DNA from: Latrodectus hesperus
Taxonomy: Eukaryota > Arthropoda > Arachnida > Araneae > Theridiidae
DNA: 64,000 nucleotides
Direction: 5' to 3'
Assembly: GCA_037975125.1 (NCBI GenBank)
Contig: CM075858.1
Location: forward strand, 64,113,640-64,177,639
The notes beneath the pieces are model-generated. The model was not told the origin of the DNA, ran no database searches, and saw only the letters and a list, made by a program, of their open reading frames with translations. Of the stretch, positions 24,710 to 37,130 are shown piece after piece (the stretch's first letter is position 1; each line of letters opens with the position of its first letter). The position numbers and the translations under genes are program-made.

Positions 24710-26356
24710 CCCCTTTACTGCTTAAAAGCATAAAAAATCTGTAACAGTTAGCACTAGAAATGCATTACCAAAATTATTAGGTTGCTTTTTTTAAGCTCAT
24801 GGTATTATTTTTAATAAAACTAACTATTTACATTGCTAAAATTGAAGAAGAAGCAAACTATATATTTCTAAATTAAAATTGACCAAAAAATGCACAATTT
24901 AATTTGAATGTGTGATGAATTAAACTGAAAAAATAATTTGAATTACTAGAAAACATTCTTATGCATTTTAAGCGTTAAGACAAGTTTTCACAATAATTCT
25001 AAATTATTTTTCCAAAACAAGATTATCTTCGTTAAATTCTTGCACCCCCTTAAGCTAATTATATTTTATATCCAAACATAAGCTATACACTCAGCAGTTT
25101 ATTTAGTGAGTATGAATAATCAGAAAATTACGCTTAGAAATAAATTTAGGCATTAATGAAAGAGCATTTCTCTTTCAGGTTGTTTACTTTATCGGTAACG
25201 TACTTGAATTATTGTTATTAATAAATGAAAAGTGTCGCCCGAGTAAGCTATTTCTGAAAAGTGTTTTACCTTCAAGTGAATAAATACAATTAGATAATCT
25301 TATTTTGATAGGAAGTAAAAATTCTTGATATTTGGAATGAATAAATAACATTTGCAGGCAGAAATTTGAAATGAAGTTTATTTTGTAATCGCATTTTGAA
25401 ATTGAATGAGATACGCGAAATCTTTTCTTCGAGTTTATATTTGCTTAAGACTTAGTTGAAAGATCTTGAAAATTTTTCTCACGCAATTAAATTAAAATTG
25501 AATTGCTATAAGAATAAACATTGCTTTCACACGTTTAAATGTTATTATTTTAAAAGTTTTGATACTCTGAAATGTTAAATAATTGGTTTTCTTTTGCACT
25601 TAAAATTTATTTACAAGAATACCTAGAAATATAACGTACTATTGTTAATTATGTTTTCTAAATTGATCTCAATTCTTTTTTGGATATTACTGAAAGCTTT
25701 GTTTAGTTTTAATAGAAATGATTTTTAAGGAACTTTCAGAATAAAGGAATCTAAAAGTGATTTTATATAGATATTGTTAAGTTTTTATGAGAGAATAACT
25801 TAAATTGAGTTTAAGAAGAAGTGCTTGCTATAAGTTAAACATAAATGAATATTTTTTATTAATAACACATTGACGAAGTTCATTATTGAAAATTTTTAAA
25901 TGATAAATTTTAAGTGCAAAAGAAAACTAATTATTTTTAACATTTGAGAGTTTCAAACCTTGTATTTAAATCTTGTAAAAATAAATTTTTTAATTGATTT
26001 CCTTTAAAAAACGCTAAGAATACTTCCTATTAGATTAAAAATATTTAAACCAATGAAGTACATTCATATATTTTGATAAATCTTGTATAAAATAAAGATA
26101 TTTAATGGCTTTTAACAAAGGCTTCATTTTTGTGACCAGAGGATGGTGATTTGATGTTCTGCGAACCAAAAACTATCGTGTTGATGGACGCTAACCCACT
26201 ATTTGTGACTCCAACTCACATGACAACGCACTTAATATTACGAGATAAATGGCAACGCATAGTAAAAAGACTAAAAGCTGTTAATTTTCTAAATATAATT
26301 TATTAATAAGAAGCCGAAGTTCTTACATTAGGTGATTTTTGAATATTTTTTATTTT
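24710..26356. other. AT-rich DNA, nothing recognised
   Basis: No supported feature. A slightly less AT-rich patch at 26120-26240 has no identifiable motif. Confidence 0.55.
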
Positions 26357-26372
26357 GAATATACCATTTCCA

Positions 26373-26687
26373 GATATAATTTTGAATTGTATAGGTTGTA
26401 TAACCAGCCCCAGATTACCCCGGTTATCAGAAGCAACAGGCTAAGATGGCTTGGCCCTGTCTGGAGAAGCCGGTAAAACAACCCCACTAGAGTATCAACG
26501 ATTAAGAACCCCGAAGGATCCCCGTGCTCGAGGAAGACCACCAACAAGATGGCTCGTTGACACTGAAAATGACCACAAGTTACTGAAAATTTGGAACTGG
26601 CAAAGTGTCGCTCTGGACAGACTGGGCTGGAAAAAGCCAGTTGTAGAGCTAAGACCTATAATAGGTTGTTACGCTATTAAAGAAGAA
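26373..26687 (+). mobile_element. 5'-truncated LINE 3' end (RT C-terminus)
   Basis: A 315-bp insertion flanked by a perfect 16-bp target-site duplication at 26357-26372 and 26688-26703 (GAATATACCATTTCCA). It carries the extreme C-terminal reverse-transcriptase tail of a non-LTR retrotransposon: RLRWLG at about 26439-26456, then after a frameshift RGRPPTRWL at about 26529-26555 and the DRLGWKKPV block at about 26616. The combination RLRWLGHV, GRPRTRW and a W-rich closing segment is typical of RT tails in apurinic-endonuclease LINEs. The 3' end has an AAGAAGAAG-type tail. It has one frameshift and is dead on arrival because of 5' truncation. Confidence 0.85.
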
Positions 26688-26889
26688 GAATATACCATTT
26701 CCATCTTAGCACATGCTAGAAATTCACTAATATTTGCTACTGATAACGTTGCATATAGATGAATCATACGAAATTGAAATAAGTGATTAAAATTTTTTCT
26801 ATAAACACGCTAATTGGGCAACGATGTAAAGAGAAAAAAATTTTCTCATTTAAAAGAGACAATTATGATTTAAAGTTCCATGTAAAAGG

Positions 26890-27620
26890 AAGAGACAATT
26901 CTTTGCATTTATATGGGACTTTTCTGAGTAAATATTAGTATCCAATTCTTAGTGTGGATGATAATATTTGTTCATGGAGAAATGAAAATTTTATAAAAAT
27001 AAATAAAAAACACATTATTTTAGAACACAGATCTTCAATTATATTGATTATATATTGTAAATAAAGCGATTATATTGTAAGTAAACATGCTATTTCATGC
27101 TGCAATTTCTTTAGAAAGACTTTGGTAATACAGATCTGCAATGAAAAATATACGGGGCACATTCGAGTTGGCACAGAATTCAATTAATTTTTGTAGGCAA
27201 TAATATTTAATAACATAAAGTTGAAAATAAGAATACTTGACGAAGAGAATGTTCACATTGTTAGATTAAAGAACATTAATCATATTGATTATGTTATTAT
27301 TGTATATAAAGGAATTATATTGGATTGGAATATACTATTTCACACTGTTTCCATTAACAAACAGTCTGCCCAGAACTACAGAAAATTGATTTTTTTACAC
27401 CTTTGGGACTTTTTTGAATAGTCATTGGAGTTTAATTAGTTTTAATCAACAATAATATTCGATTGTATAGCGTTGCATTTGCAGAAATTTTCCTGATGAA
27501 AGAGAATGTCTATTTTAAAGCATAGAATTTTAATTATGTGTATGCGTTATATGTAGAGGGATTTTCATAAGCCCAAATATACTATTTAATATTTTCTGTC
27601 AAAGCACTTTGAAAATTAAA
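26890..27620. repeat. degenerate tandem repeat, unit about 245 bp
   Basis: The block around GGGACTTTTCTGAGT at 26915 recurs as a variant near 27156 and as GGGACTTTTTTGAAT at 27405 (spacing about 241 and 249). The block ATATTGATTAT plus downstream context recurs near 27040, 27281 and 27526. Three diverged units are visible; edges are approximate. Confidence 0.6.
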
Positions 27621-30600
27621 ACAACAATACAGTGCTGCGGAAATCAATTTTGATCAAGAGTTCCATAAAGACTATAGGCAATGTCTACAGAAAACCATAA
27701 AAAAGGACGTTTTTTTGTTTGTACGATCATATTGAAATACGGATCAATATCTATTAACTCAAATCCGTGAAATACGTTAGTGGAAGATAACTCCCAAAAT
27801 ATACCTGATGGTCAGTTAATTGGTTGACTCACATAGGCATCAAATAATCTGTAATTTGTATTGTGAGCAAATCATTAAAACTTTAGCTGGATTCGAATTC
27901 TTCCAAAATAAGTTTAAGAAATTTTGCGCCAGATAAAGAAATGAAACAGCGAAGCATTATATTCTATAAATATCTAACTTGCTAATAAACATAAATATTT
28001 AACAAGCTATTTTCTTGTGCATTTTGCATAGATCAAAGCAGCAAGCATTGAGAAGCTTCTTAAGAGAATAGATGATCATCTTCTCAAACATCACTTTCTG
28101 TCTATGTGCTTTATTTGATACTCAAATATGAATCGGTGTCTACTCAGAAAGTGCCTCTCCTAATTGAGCTTTCATTTCTAAGGTTAACGTCTATTCTTCA
28201 GCTTGAGTTGTATTCGATTTCCTCTCAATTCGAGAGTTCGAGTCCCACTTCGGAAGTGAATGTTTCTAGTGTTTCAGAATAAATATTAAATCGTAAGTTT
28301 GTTACAAATTACATCTTGAGTGCAAAAGGTGAGCTATGAGAGATCTGTAAGCCTTCTTCCCTAAAATTCGGACACAGAGCAATGTTGTTTGGTATGACTA
28401 ATAAAAATAAAAGGGGAAGTAACTTATTAATCTTTCTTCCTATTATTTTGAAACAGAGAAGTTAGATAGGAAAGTGAATTAACCCGTACTTTTTGCCATA
28501 ATTCAGACACAGAGCAGTTCAAGGAAAAGTGTCAATCGTATATTTAATTCCCAAGCCATCTTCGTGCTGAACTAAAGTAGAAAACTCTTCTGATTGTAAA
28601 TTAAACTGTTTCGAACACAGTCACTACACATTTTAGTATAGATTAGCCACACCTTAACATAGTCCTACATTTCTTTATGTTGTTTAGGTATGTTTCTTGT
28701 TGCTTAATGCGTAATCTTGTATCTTTCTGCTCACAATGAATGATTATTTAGGAAACTTAGTTATCTCCTCACTTGATTGTTTTTCATATTTGTGATGGAT
28801 TTCAAAATATATGCTTTAAATATTTTCAAAGTAAATAAAAATACATTGCAACTTAAAGTTACATGTATGGTTAATAGTAACAATGAAGTGGAATATTTTT
28901 GTAGAAAAAAGTTTTATTTAAAAATTATGTGATATTCGATTATTAGCTACATTAACTGAAATGAAATAGTATCGATTCTACGTACGGAAGGTTGCATGTT
29001 TGATACTCTATTCATTCTGGTAACTTTATCGCACTGAAGGCTACCATAATGAACAGATGTATTTGTATTTAAATTTCTGCATGATATAATGTCTACAACC
29101 TCCCATATGGTGCTTTGTGCTGATTTAGGTGCATCAGCTGAAAGTGCGACCTGTATTCAGCGATTGGTTAGTTTTGTATTCATATCAGATTCGGTTGACA
29201 GGATAGTTTAGCTGGATTTGTATTCTATAACATATTGCTTTTTATAATTTTAAGAATATTTTAAAATATAAGAAATAAATAACTACATATCTTAAACATA
29301 AAAAATATAAGTTTACATTAAAAAAATGCAGTACACATTATTTTTGTATTTTTTTTAAAAAATGATTCCTTGATGTTATTTTTAAAAGCGGACATGAAGT
29401 AAAAAAAATTTTGTGCTTTATATTTTGGTTGTAAATTTTTCAAGAATATAATTTTTTGCAATCACTACTACAAGTTTCTAAATGCCTTTATGTGAATGAT
29501 TTTTTGAAGTTAAATTTTTTAGCAAACGGTAATTTTGAGCTTTTAAAAATCACTAATTAAAGTTGCTTCTTTTAGTAAACATATGAACATTTTTAACATA
29601 AAAAATTAGCTTTTTATAATTAAGGTTAACTACATTTTAGCAAAAAATCTTAACAATATATTTTACACTTCCTGCAGATAAATTTTAAGTTATTCCTTTT
29701 GAATCGCGAAGATTTCTTGTGAAGTGACAGTAGTATCTTGCAAAAGTTATTTTCTTATGGCTTCACAAATAAGTTTTCATTTATTTGTGTGAGGAATAAT
29801 TATTTTGAAAACTAACATTTTTCCGCTCATTTCACATCTTTTATCACAAAACAATTTTAAATGTTGGCATCTTTATTAAACGACGTGAACGCACTGCGCC
29901 ATCTATCGGAATCTTTTCGAAAATCCAAGTCATGTTATTCTGCAGTTCAGGTCCATGAAACAATTAAACAAACGCATTAAATTTAGAAGTTGCGCTAAAT
30001 ACGGTATAATAAAATGCGTAAGGGCTCGGATATTTATTTATTATCCGTATTTGCATAAATGTTGCAATCTATGAGTTTGGTTTGCAAAGATTAAGTTTAA
30101 ATTATCACAACGAGTCAAATTAATCCTGCAATTAAGGAATTAAGGAACAGCATTTTAAGGATTATTATGGACAGTAACGATTAAAATTGCATGCATTCAT
30201 TTAATATCAAAGCAGTCTCCATTTAAATATTTTATTTGAATAAATACATATTTGTTCTGGAATGAAATACTTTTATTTGATATAGTTATGGATGTATTTT
30301 CTAATTTACTAAGTTGAAATTCATAATTACATAGTATGACAAAATGTAAATAATTTTAATGGAAACGAAAAAGTCTGTAATTTATCTTTATAACGCTTAA
30401 TATAATTTTTCGAAATTTATAAAACAGTTTTGAATTTTAATAACTTCAAGATTCCTATATCAGAGGATTCCTCTCTTTTGGATTCATTCGAAAGTGAATC
30501 AATAAGTTATTATTTCCTGTAATTTGCATAGATCAAAAAAAATTTGTTGGAGTATTAGTGGGAGTCATGTATTGTATCATTCATGTTTTGCTTGAATATT

Positions 30601-30632
30601 TTTTACTATTTAAGAAATATCCCATACTAGGG
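27621..30632. other. AT-rich DNA with weak repeat traces
   Basis: No gene found. At 28340-28520 the phrase ATTCGGACACAGAGCA and related forms (ATTCAGACACAGAGCA) suggest a short, badly decayed tandem array. A B-box-like GAGTTCGAGTCCC at 28232-28244 has no convincing A box. The rest is featureless. Confidence 0.45.
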
Positions 30633-31158
30633 ATTGGATTACAATCCCATAATATATGTGTGTGTGCTTGTTTGTAATCCACATATCCTCTAATCTGCTG
30701 ATTAACTTATTAACTGATATTCTCAGTTCAAATGCAGAATCGAGAGCTTTTTCCGCTCTTTACCAAAATAGTGGTGGCATTAAGGGTTACAGTACCATTA
30801 AAGTAAGTACCATTGGATTACAGTCACATAATATATGTGTGTGTGCTTGGTTGTAATCCCTATCCTCTAATCTGCTGATTAACTTATTAACTGATATTCT
30901 CAGTTCAAATGCAGAATCGAGAGCTTTTTCCGCTTTTTACCAAAATAGTGGTGGCATTAAGGGTTACAGTACCATTAAAGTAAGTACCATTGGATTACAG
31001 TCACATAATATATGTGTGTGTGCTTGGTTGCAATCCCTATCCTCTAATCTGCTGATTAACTTATTAACTGATATTCTCAGTTCAAGTACAGAATCGAGAG
31101 CTTTTTCCACTTTTTACCAAAATAATTCTGGCATTAAGGGTTACAGTACCATTAAAGT
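30633..31158. repeat. 177-bp tandem repeat, three copies
   Basis: Three near-identical head-to-tail units. The anchor CCTCTAATCTGCTGATT begins at 30687, 30864 and 31041, an exact 177-bp period. Copies 1 and 2 are almost the same; copy 3 has several substitutions and stops early, before the AAGTACCATTGGATT block. Each unit contains a TATATGTGTGTGTG microsatellite. A 66-codon frame across the junction of units 1 and 2 is incidental. Confidence 0.96.
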
Positions 31159-31839
31159 TCAAAAATTGATTGTTTATTGGCATAATTTTTAATATGGAAA
31201 AATGAATAATATTGTGTTAATTCCTGTACTTTTAGTACAATTTTAAATTGTTTGATTGTTTGTATTATAGTATTCAGTTAATTGTATTTTTTTCGGTTTA
31301 TTTTATTGATTGCATTAAATTAATTTTTTAGATTTAATGAAAATAAATAATATTACGTTAATTGAAGTGCACAGAAACAATGTTGTTTTTCAACGAATGT
31401 TGTATTTTCACCTTAAATTGTGTCTAGAAAGTAATGTGAGGATTAACTAGGTAATTTGCAGAATTTTTTGGTAATTTTAGAAATAAAACTATTTCCCTCA
31501 CTTTAATGGATCATTAGTTAATATTGCACAATTATTAGGTAATCTGTAGAATAGCGGATTTCTTGACTTTAACTGTAACATAAACGTACTTATACGGATT
31601 GGGGGTGTTTAGTAGAAAATGTGCATTTTTCGGAAAAATTCCGATTTGGTAAAATAAATATATGTATTCAAATTTCTTAATATTTTCTAAGCTTTGTTCA
31701 AAACGTCATGTTACTCCAGAAATGAGGTCTCATCATCATACTAATCAGCTAAAATCAACTCGAATGGAATGTGGTGATCTTGAAAATTATCTTTAGTTCT
31801 GATTTTAGTAAGTATAAAAATTGGAATTAATTTCTCATC
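31159..31839. other. AT-rich DNA, nothing recognised
   Basis: No supported feature up to the left TSD of the LINE fragment. Confidence 0.55.
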
Positions 31840-31851
31840 TGTGAGGGAAAT

Positions 31852-32265
31852 CTTCTTCTTCTTCTTAGAGTTGGGTTTGTATGTCATTGGTCACCTCTGC
31901 TTTTATCAGCATTTTGTACTAATTAACTCCAAACCCAGTGTTTCCTAGTTCCAGTTGCTCGGGTCACCCACTTTATTAATAAAGTCCTATAACCCTTTAA
32001 TGGAGTTTAGGTGTAACTCTCTAGTATGGATGATGCCTAAAGAAGTTAATCTAGGGAGGGCAAGAGCCTCGCATTCGTAAATGATATGCTTGGCCGTTTC
32101 CTCTTGCGTATGACATTTCCTGCAGATAGGGTCTTGCTGAAACAGTCCCATTTTATGGAGGTGTTTTCTGAAATTGTAGTGCCCAGTTATGAAGCCTACG
32201 ATTAAACCTATCTTCTGCCAAGAGCATCTTAGAATTTCAGAGGCAATCCTCGCTGATCATACTTT
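31852..32265 (-). mobile_element. 5'-truncated LINE 3' end with CCHC-type tail domain
   Basis: A 414-bp minus-strand insertion bounded by a perfect 12-bp target-site duplication, TGTGAGGGAAAT, at 31840-31851 and 32266-32277. The minus-strand frame is open from 32265 to a TAG at 31987-31989; a second in-frame TAG is at 31945-31947. It encodes ITGHYNFRKHLHKMGL, then a zinc-finger-like CRKCHTQEETAKHIIYEC (C-x2-C-x8-H-x4-C), then CEALALPRL. This is the C-terminal segment that follows RNase H in I-type/R1-type LINEs. The first TAG may replace a Trp codon. The 3' tail is an AAG repeat adjoining the TSD at 31852. It is a different LINE family from the 26-kb fragment. Confidence 0.88.
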
Positions 32266-32277
32266 TGTGAGGGAAAT

Positions 32278-32879
32278 AGTTTCATTTCTACCAATGCATT
32301 TACCGACTAACGGCTTATTGGAAAAATCAAAAACACTTTCGCTCGTTGAAGTGGAAATAGATAAACAAATATTTTCAAAAACTGAAAGAAAGTAAATATC
32401 ATAACTTATTTTAAGAACTCCCACGGTAGGAATGCAGAAAGAAGAGTTCTTTTGTTTTAAGTATTTTTTTCTGCCTTCAGCGGTTACGCATGCATAACAA
32501 TTTTAAAAAAGAGAACGGACAAAACACTTCTATTATTGAAGTGATCGTAGTTCCAGAATGATGTGAATCATACACAAGCATACTTTACAAAAGAAAACAA
32601 CTTTACTGTAAGTCTAAAATAGAATTAGATTTGCAAATTTTTTTCAAGGCTAAGATTAATTTCAAAATTAATCTAAGCCTATGTTATAAGTCAGTCAGAG
32701 ACCAACATCCTGACATATAATCCTAATTTTGTGAACTCAGAATAAAGATTGTATGTTCATTAAAAAAAAACTTATTCTGCATTTATGATAAGACGAATTG
32801 ACAGATACGTATCATTTCTGCAGTTTACTAATTTATGCCGCTATTAAACTAAAGCATTTCTTCGGATATAATGACTAGT
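32278..32879. other. AT-rich DNA with one foldback
   Basis: The only item is an inverted repeat at 32647-32680: arms of 16 nt with one mismatch around a CA centre (AGGCTAAGATTAATTT and its near-complement). Confidence 0.6.
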
Positions 32880-33890
32880 GTGTCGATTTATCATGCACTT
32901 GTTTTACGTTTGAATCCTTGGAATGAAATAAATGTTCATTCATTGTGCAGTCTTTAGATCATGTTTAATAATGTCACCATGTTTTTATGATTTCATTTGA
33001 GTTTCCATGTACTTCATGCACAGTACAATATAAATACTAATATAACAATTATAACGCTGTATTTGTTTTCTCTAAGTTCGTTTTCCAGATAAAATGCAAT
33101 TTCCAGATAAAATTTTCCAGACAATATAAACGCTATTCTCTGGGCAACAGCCGGATCCTGTTTAGAAAGTGACACCACGTGTTTTCATGATTTTACTCGG
33201 GATCATAGATACATCATACAGATTTAGGAGGACGTTAATGTAAAAATTTCAACGAGAATAAATATTTATTTGTTTTATGTTTATTTTCCAGAAATAATAG
33301 ACATAATCTCCACTGTGCAATTCCAGATCATATTCGTGCTGTAGTGCCATTATTTAAGATTACACTTGGAATCTTAGATTCTTTATGTTATTCTTTCATG
33401 ATGTTAAAGTAAAATCAAAAGGTATGTAATAATTTGTTTATTTTAGACTTGTGTTTCAGGAGTAATACGCTATGCATTATGCATTTTCTAAATCATGTTT
33501 AGATAGTGTCACCATGTGACTTTAGGATTTCACTTGTATTCCTTTTCATAAGAACACCAACAACTATAGGTATTTATATCTTAAAATTTATAATGAACAT
33601 AATCGGCCTCTACTTCTAGATATTTTCTAGGTTCGTATTTCAAGAGTATTATAAATGTTAATCCATTGGGAATTTGTATATCATATTTAAACAACGTCTT
33701 CATTTGTTTTTTATTTTTAGGATTTCACTCAAAAGTATAGCCAGAAATAAATTAAGCAGATCAAGAGCGATTTTATGGTGAAAATTATGAGGGTCATAGA
33801 CTTGTTCCATGTTCGTATCACAAAAGTGATGCAAGTTTTAAAATTTTCAACATTCTCAGTATCATAAGACATTATTTTATTTCGTAAAGG
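32880..33890. repeat. degenerate tandem repeat, unit about 165-197 bp
   Basis: A recurring block of the form GATCATGTTTAGATAGTGTCAC begins near 32957, 33154, 33326, 33491 and 33679, with a weaker sixth copy near 33866. Each is preceded by a related block (a TTTATTTTCCAGA-like run, then TAAACGCTATTCTCTGTGCA-like sequence). Spacing varies between 165 and 197 bp because of indels. Identity is low, so the array is old. Confidence 0.65.
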
Positions 33891-36469
33891 CTTTTCATTG
33901 ACATAGAGCAATATATACACGTATAACAAAGGAGGAAACCAAAAAAACTATCAAGCACAAACCCTACACACCCACATGCAACATAAATATAGCACCTAAC
34001 AGTTTACATCTCTAAACAGGGAGTCCTTTTTCTAGCATTGAGATTTATAATGTTTCGAAAACCACTTTTAACTGTTGGTCCTGCCTTATAATTAAAAGAG
34101 ACTGTAGGAAAGTTGCAAAATCAAAATCATTTTCCATTAGTGGTTCGATTCTAGGAATTTCTTTAAAGAGCGCTGTCTTACTAAGATGCTTCTACCCACT
34201 ACTGTAATTTTGGTTTCAGCTTTAGATCTTTCATTTTAAATACAACCCAAATAATTCTTTTTTTAAAGACCCAATTATGTGGAATTAACAATATGCATTA
34301 AGATTCAATGTCTCTTCACCGAACTAATTTAATCTCAGAATAAAAAATGCAGGAAGCTAGTATTAAATGTGATTCTTTGATTCATATTCTTGTAATTTGG
34401 TAAGAAGATTTGTTATCGTAAAAGAAATATTCTTCGTCTGAATACAATTCTAATAATTCTATTAGCCATGACTTAAATTATTGGAAGAAATTACAAAACA
34501 TTTCGCTTTATCCATTAAAGTTCTAATAATGACGATTAAAATCGCACTTAAAATTCTTCGAAACATTAATCACATGCTGAATAAAATGCACTATATATGA
34601 GACTTAGGTTTAGGCATGACTATTCCCTTTTTAGAAATACAATCAGTGAAGAGAAATCTTAGCACGTTTTCCCCGAATTTCTTTCAATTAATTTTCATTT
34701 ATTATTCTAATTCATCTTACTGAGGTAAAATTAATGTAAAAGGAGTTTAGAAAAGATAATATGAATATATCAACTGATTTTAAGCGCTTAGATTTTTGAA
34801 TGTCAATTTGAAAATTATTACTTAATAATTATACCAATAATAATTATGTAATTATATCAAGGCTTTAATTTAAATTGCTAATTTTAAAATATAAAATAAC
34901 AATTATTTATTATTGTCATAGAAGTGTAAAGTTTTTATAATGTGTAAAGATACTGTTTTATTATTTATTTCGTAGTATTAAGTTTATTAAAAAATATGTA
35001 AAGAATTTCTAATAAAAAATGTAAAAATTTTAAAAGAAATATTTAAATAATATTTCTGAAAACTTTCTATTTGAGCATTAAATATTTTTTAAAACAAGAA
35101 TATTTTTCTTAAAAAGATATTTTTATTCATGATAAAATTATCATCATACCTTAAACATCATTAATTTTACTTATCGAATTTAACAAATGCGATTTTTAAG
35201 TATTCTTTTTTTAAAATAAATATATAATAAATTTATATTTTATATTTTTCTTGAATTATTAGATTCATAGTACTTTCTATTTTTTTTATTTTGAATAAAC
35301 TGCTATGATTTTGGGATTTAGTTGAATGAGTATACAAAAGAATGAGATACCCAATATAAAGGAATGAGGTATTTCTTTTATATTGGGCAGACAACTGGTT
35401 TAATACATACTCTAGCTAAAAGTTGCCAATTTGAGAACGTTTGGCATTCTTTTTCTCTTTCTCAGGATCAATTATTCATTCATTGGTGTAATAATCAGAG
35501 GAAAGTATCGACTTCTTGTTGACCTCATTTCATGAGATAAAAGTGCGAGCTGATTGGTAGTGCTTAATGATCTCAACAAATAGAAATAGGCAGCCGAAAA
35601 CATCGCTGTTATATAACATGTGCTAGCCAAGTTGGAAAGACGTCTTTCTCTTAAACTGGATATGAAGAGTAATTTACCTGACACAGCCAAAGATCCATCG
35701 TAATTTTGAGCCATTATTAAATAACGAGGTCAACACTTAAGTTGGCGACATCCTTGCAAGATTCTGTCATACTGATGTGGCCAGGAGGTGATTCAGAGGA
35801 GGTAATCCAATCCCTCCGCCAGCATATGATCTGACGAAGAATGTACCAACTCAGATAATCAACATCGTTATTTAACCATGGCTTAAATTTACGAAGTAAT
35901 TGGCAATGTTTAGTGGGGCTTTTCATAAGACAGAAACAGGAATTTGGAAACATATAGCAAACAAGCAAAATAACATAGCATATTACGATGTATCATTTAA
36001 GGATGAGTTTTATCCTAGCAGAGCCCACACACTTTTCGCGAATGATTTTGTTTGACGATAAATGTGACTTACGGCTTACAAAAATCTTGGTAACTCTACT
36101 TCGATACACTAAATTTGGTAAACCAAAATATTTCTGGAATTTCGTTCTGGCTTGGTGATATTTTCAATTTGTCGCCAAGGGTATGGGCTCTTCTAGGATT
36201 TTACCAAGGCTTTTACTTTGTACTAATTTTTACAATAAAATGAAACATGCTGTTACATAAACACAAAAATGCTTAAATTTTATGTAGTTAGTTTTTTATT
36301 AATAAGTTTTAATGACATTTTGATCTTATTGTACAACAATTTCTTTTTGAATCCTCAACAGAAACCTTTTCCGTGTGACAGTGAATATCACTGCAGCATA
36401 GAAACACGCACATCACTTTGTGAAAAACGACAAAAGGAAAAAAGATTTAACAAATAATTTAAAATTATT
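33891..36469. other. AT-rich DNA; unidentified minus-strand open region at 35.5-36.0 kb
   Basis: No recognised gene. At 35472-35968 two abutting minus-strand frames of 83 and 80 codons, in different frames, lie in a less AT-rich patch. The size and composition suggest an eroded transposon ORF but I could not match any motif. An 11-bp inverted repeat (CCCAATATAAA) occurs at 35350-35387. Confidence 0.4.
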
Positions 36470-37130
36470 CTCATATCAGAGCAGTCGGAAAAGACGTGCG
36501 CGAAGTTTTTGCATTAATGCTCGAAATATGCAGAACAGCCGTGTACTTTCTAAAGCGTACCACTTGGCATATAAATATACATAACCCGTAAAATGAATTG
36601 TTCGATACTTTTTTTTTCCTTTTCCATTTTTAACACTTTTACCAAGAGTATTATTTCTCTTCCAAGCCGGGGAGTATCTACAGAGATGCAAATGAACGAA
36701 AAAGCGATTCACATTTGCTGAAAGCCATATCCTTCCCCCACCCCCGCATTTCCCACTTCTTTAATTTCCTTACCTTAGCATTTTAAATTCGAAAATGATG
36801 AACAGGATAGCGATTTGTTGCCTTTTTTTTTGCTCCTTCAGTCCCCCTCCCCTCCGCACCAGCTCCTACCTAACCGACACCCAGTTCTCATTAACTGGGT
36901 TTGGTTCGAAGGAATCCGTCACTTTCCTCCTCTTAGCAAAGATGGGGGAGGATAAAAAAATAATAATAAAAAAGAGACAGAAGAGCTTACTCTCTCTCTC
37001 TCTTACTCTGCGCTTAGTTTCCATTGAATATTCCTTCATTTTAAGTTTTCGAAAAGTTTATTTTGCGGAAGTGGATCTTCAACATATTGCATGTTTTATA
37101 TTGCGTGTAAAATGCGGCTAACTGAAACTG
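36470..37130. other. GC-richer, pyrimidine-rich island
   Basis: Contains C-rich and CT-rich stretches (36730-36760, 36840-36870, 36987-37003). A plus-strand frame of 108 codons (36795-37121) starts at an ATG but is low in complexity and has no recognised domain; I do not call it a gene. Could be regulatory or a decayed element. Confidence 0.3.

Noticed and set aside
28200..28262. tRNA-like sequence with GAGTTCGAGTCCC
   Set aside because: No convincing A box at the right distance, no cloverleaf and no SINE body or TSD found.
29885..29915. Fragment of SINE family C (shared GCCATCTATCGGA)
   Set aside because: Only 13 bases match; flanking sequence does not follow the SINE, so chance or a very old remnant cannot be separated.
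36795..37121. 108-codon ATG-started plus-strand gene
   Set aside because: Low-complexity Ser/Leu/Phe/Lys-rich translation of pyrimidine-rich and AT-rich DNA, no domain, no splice context.
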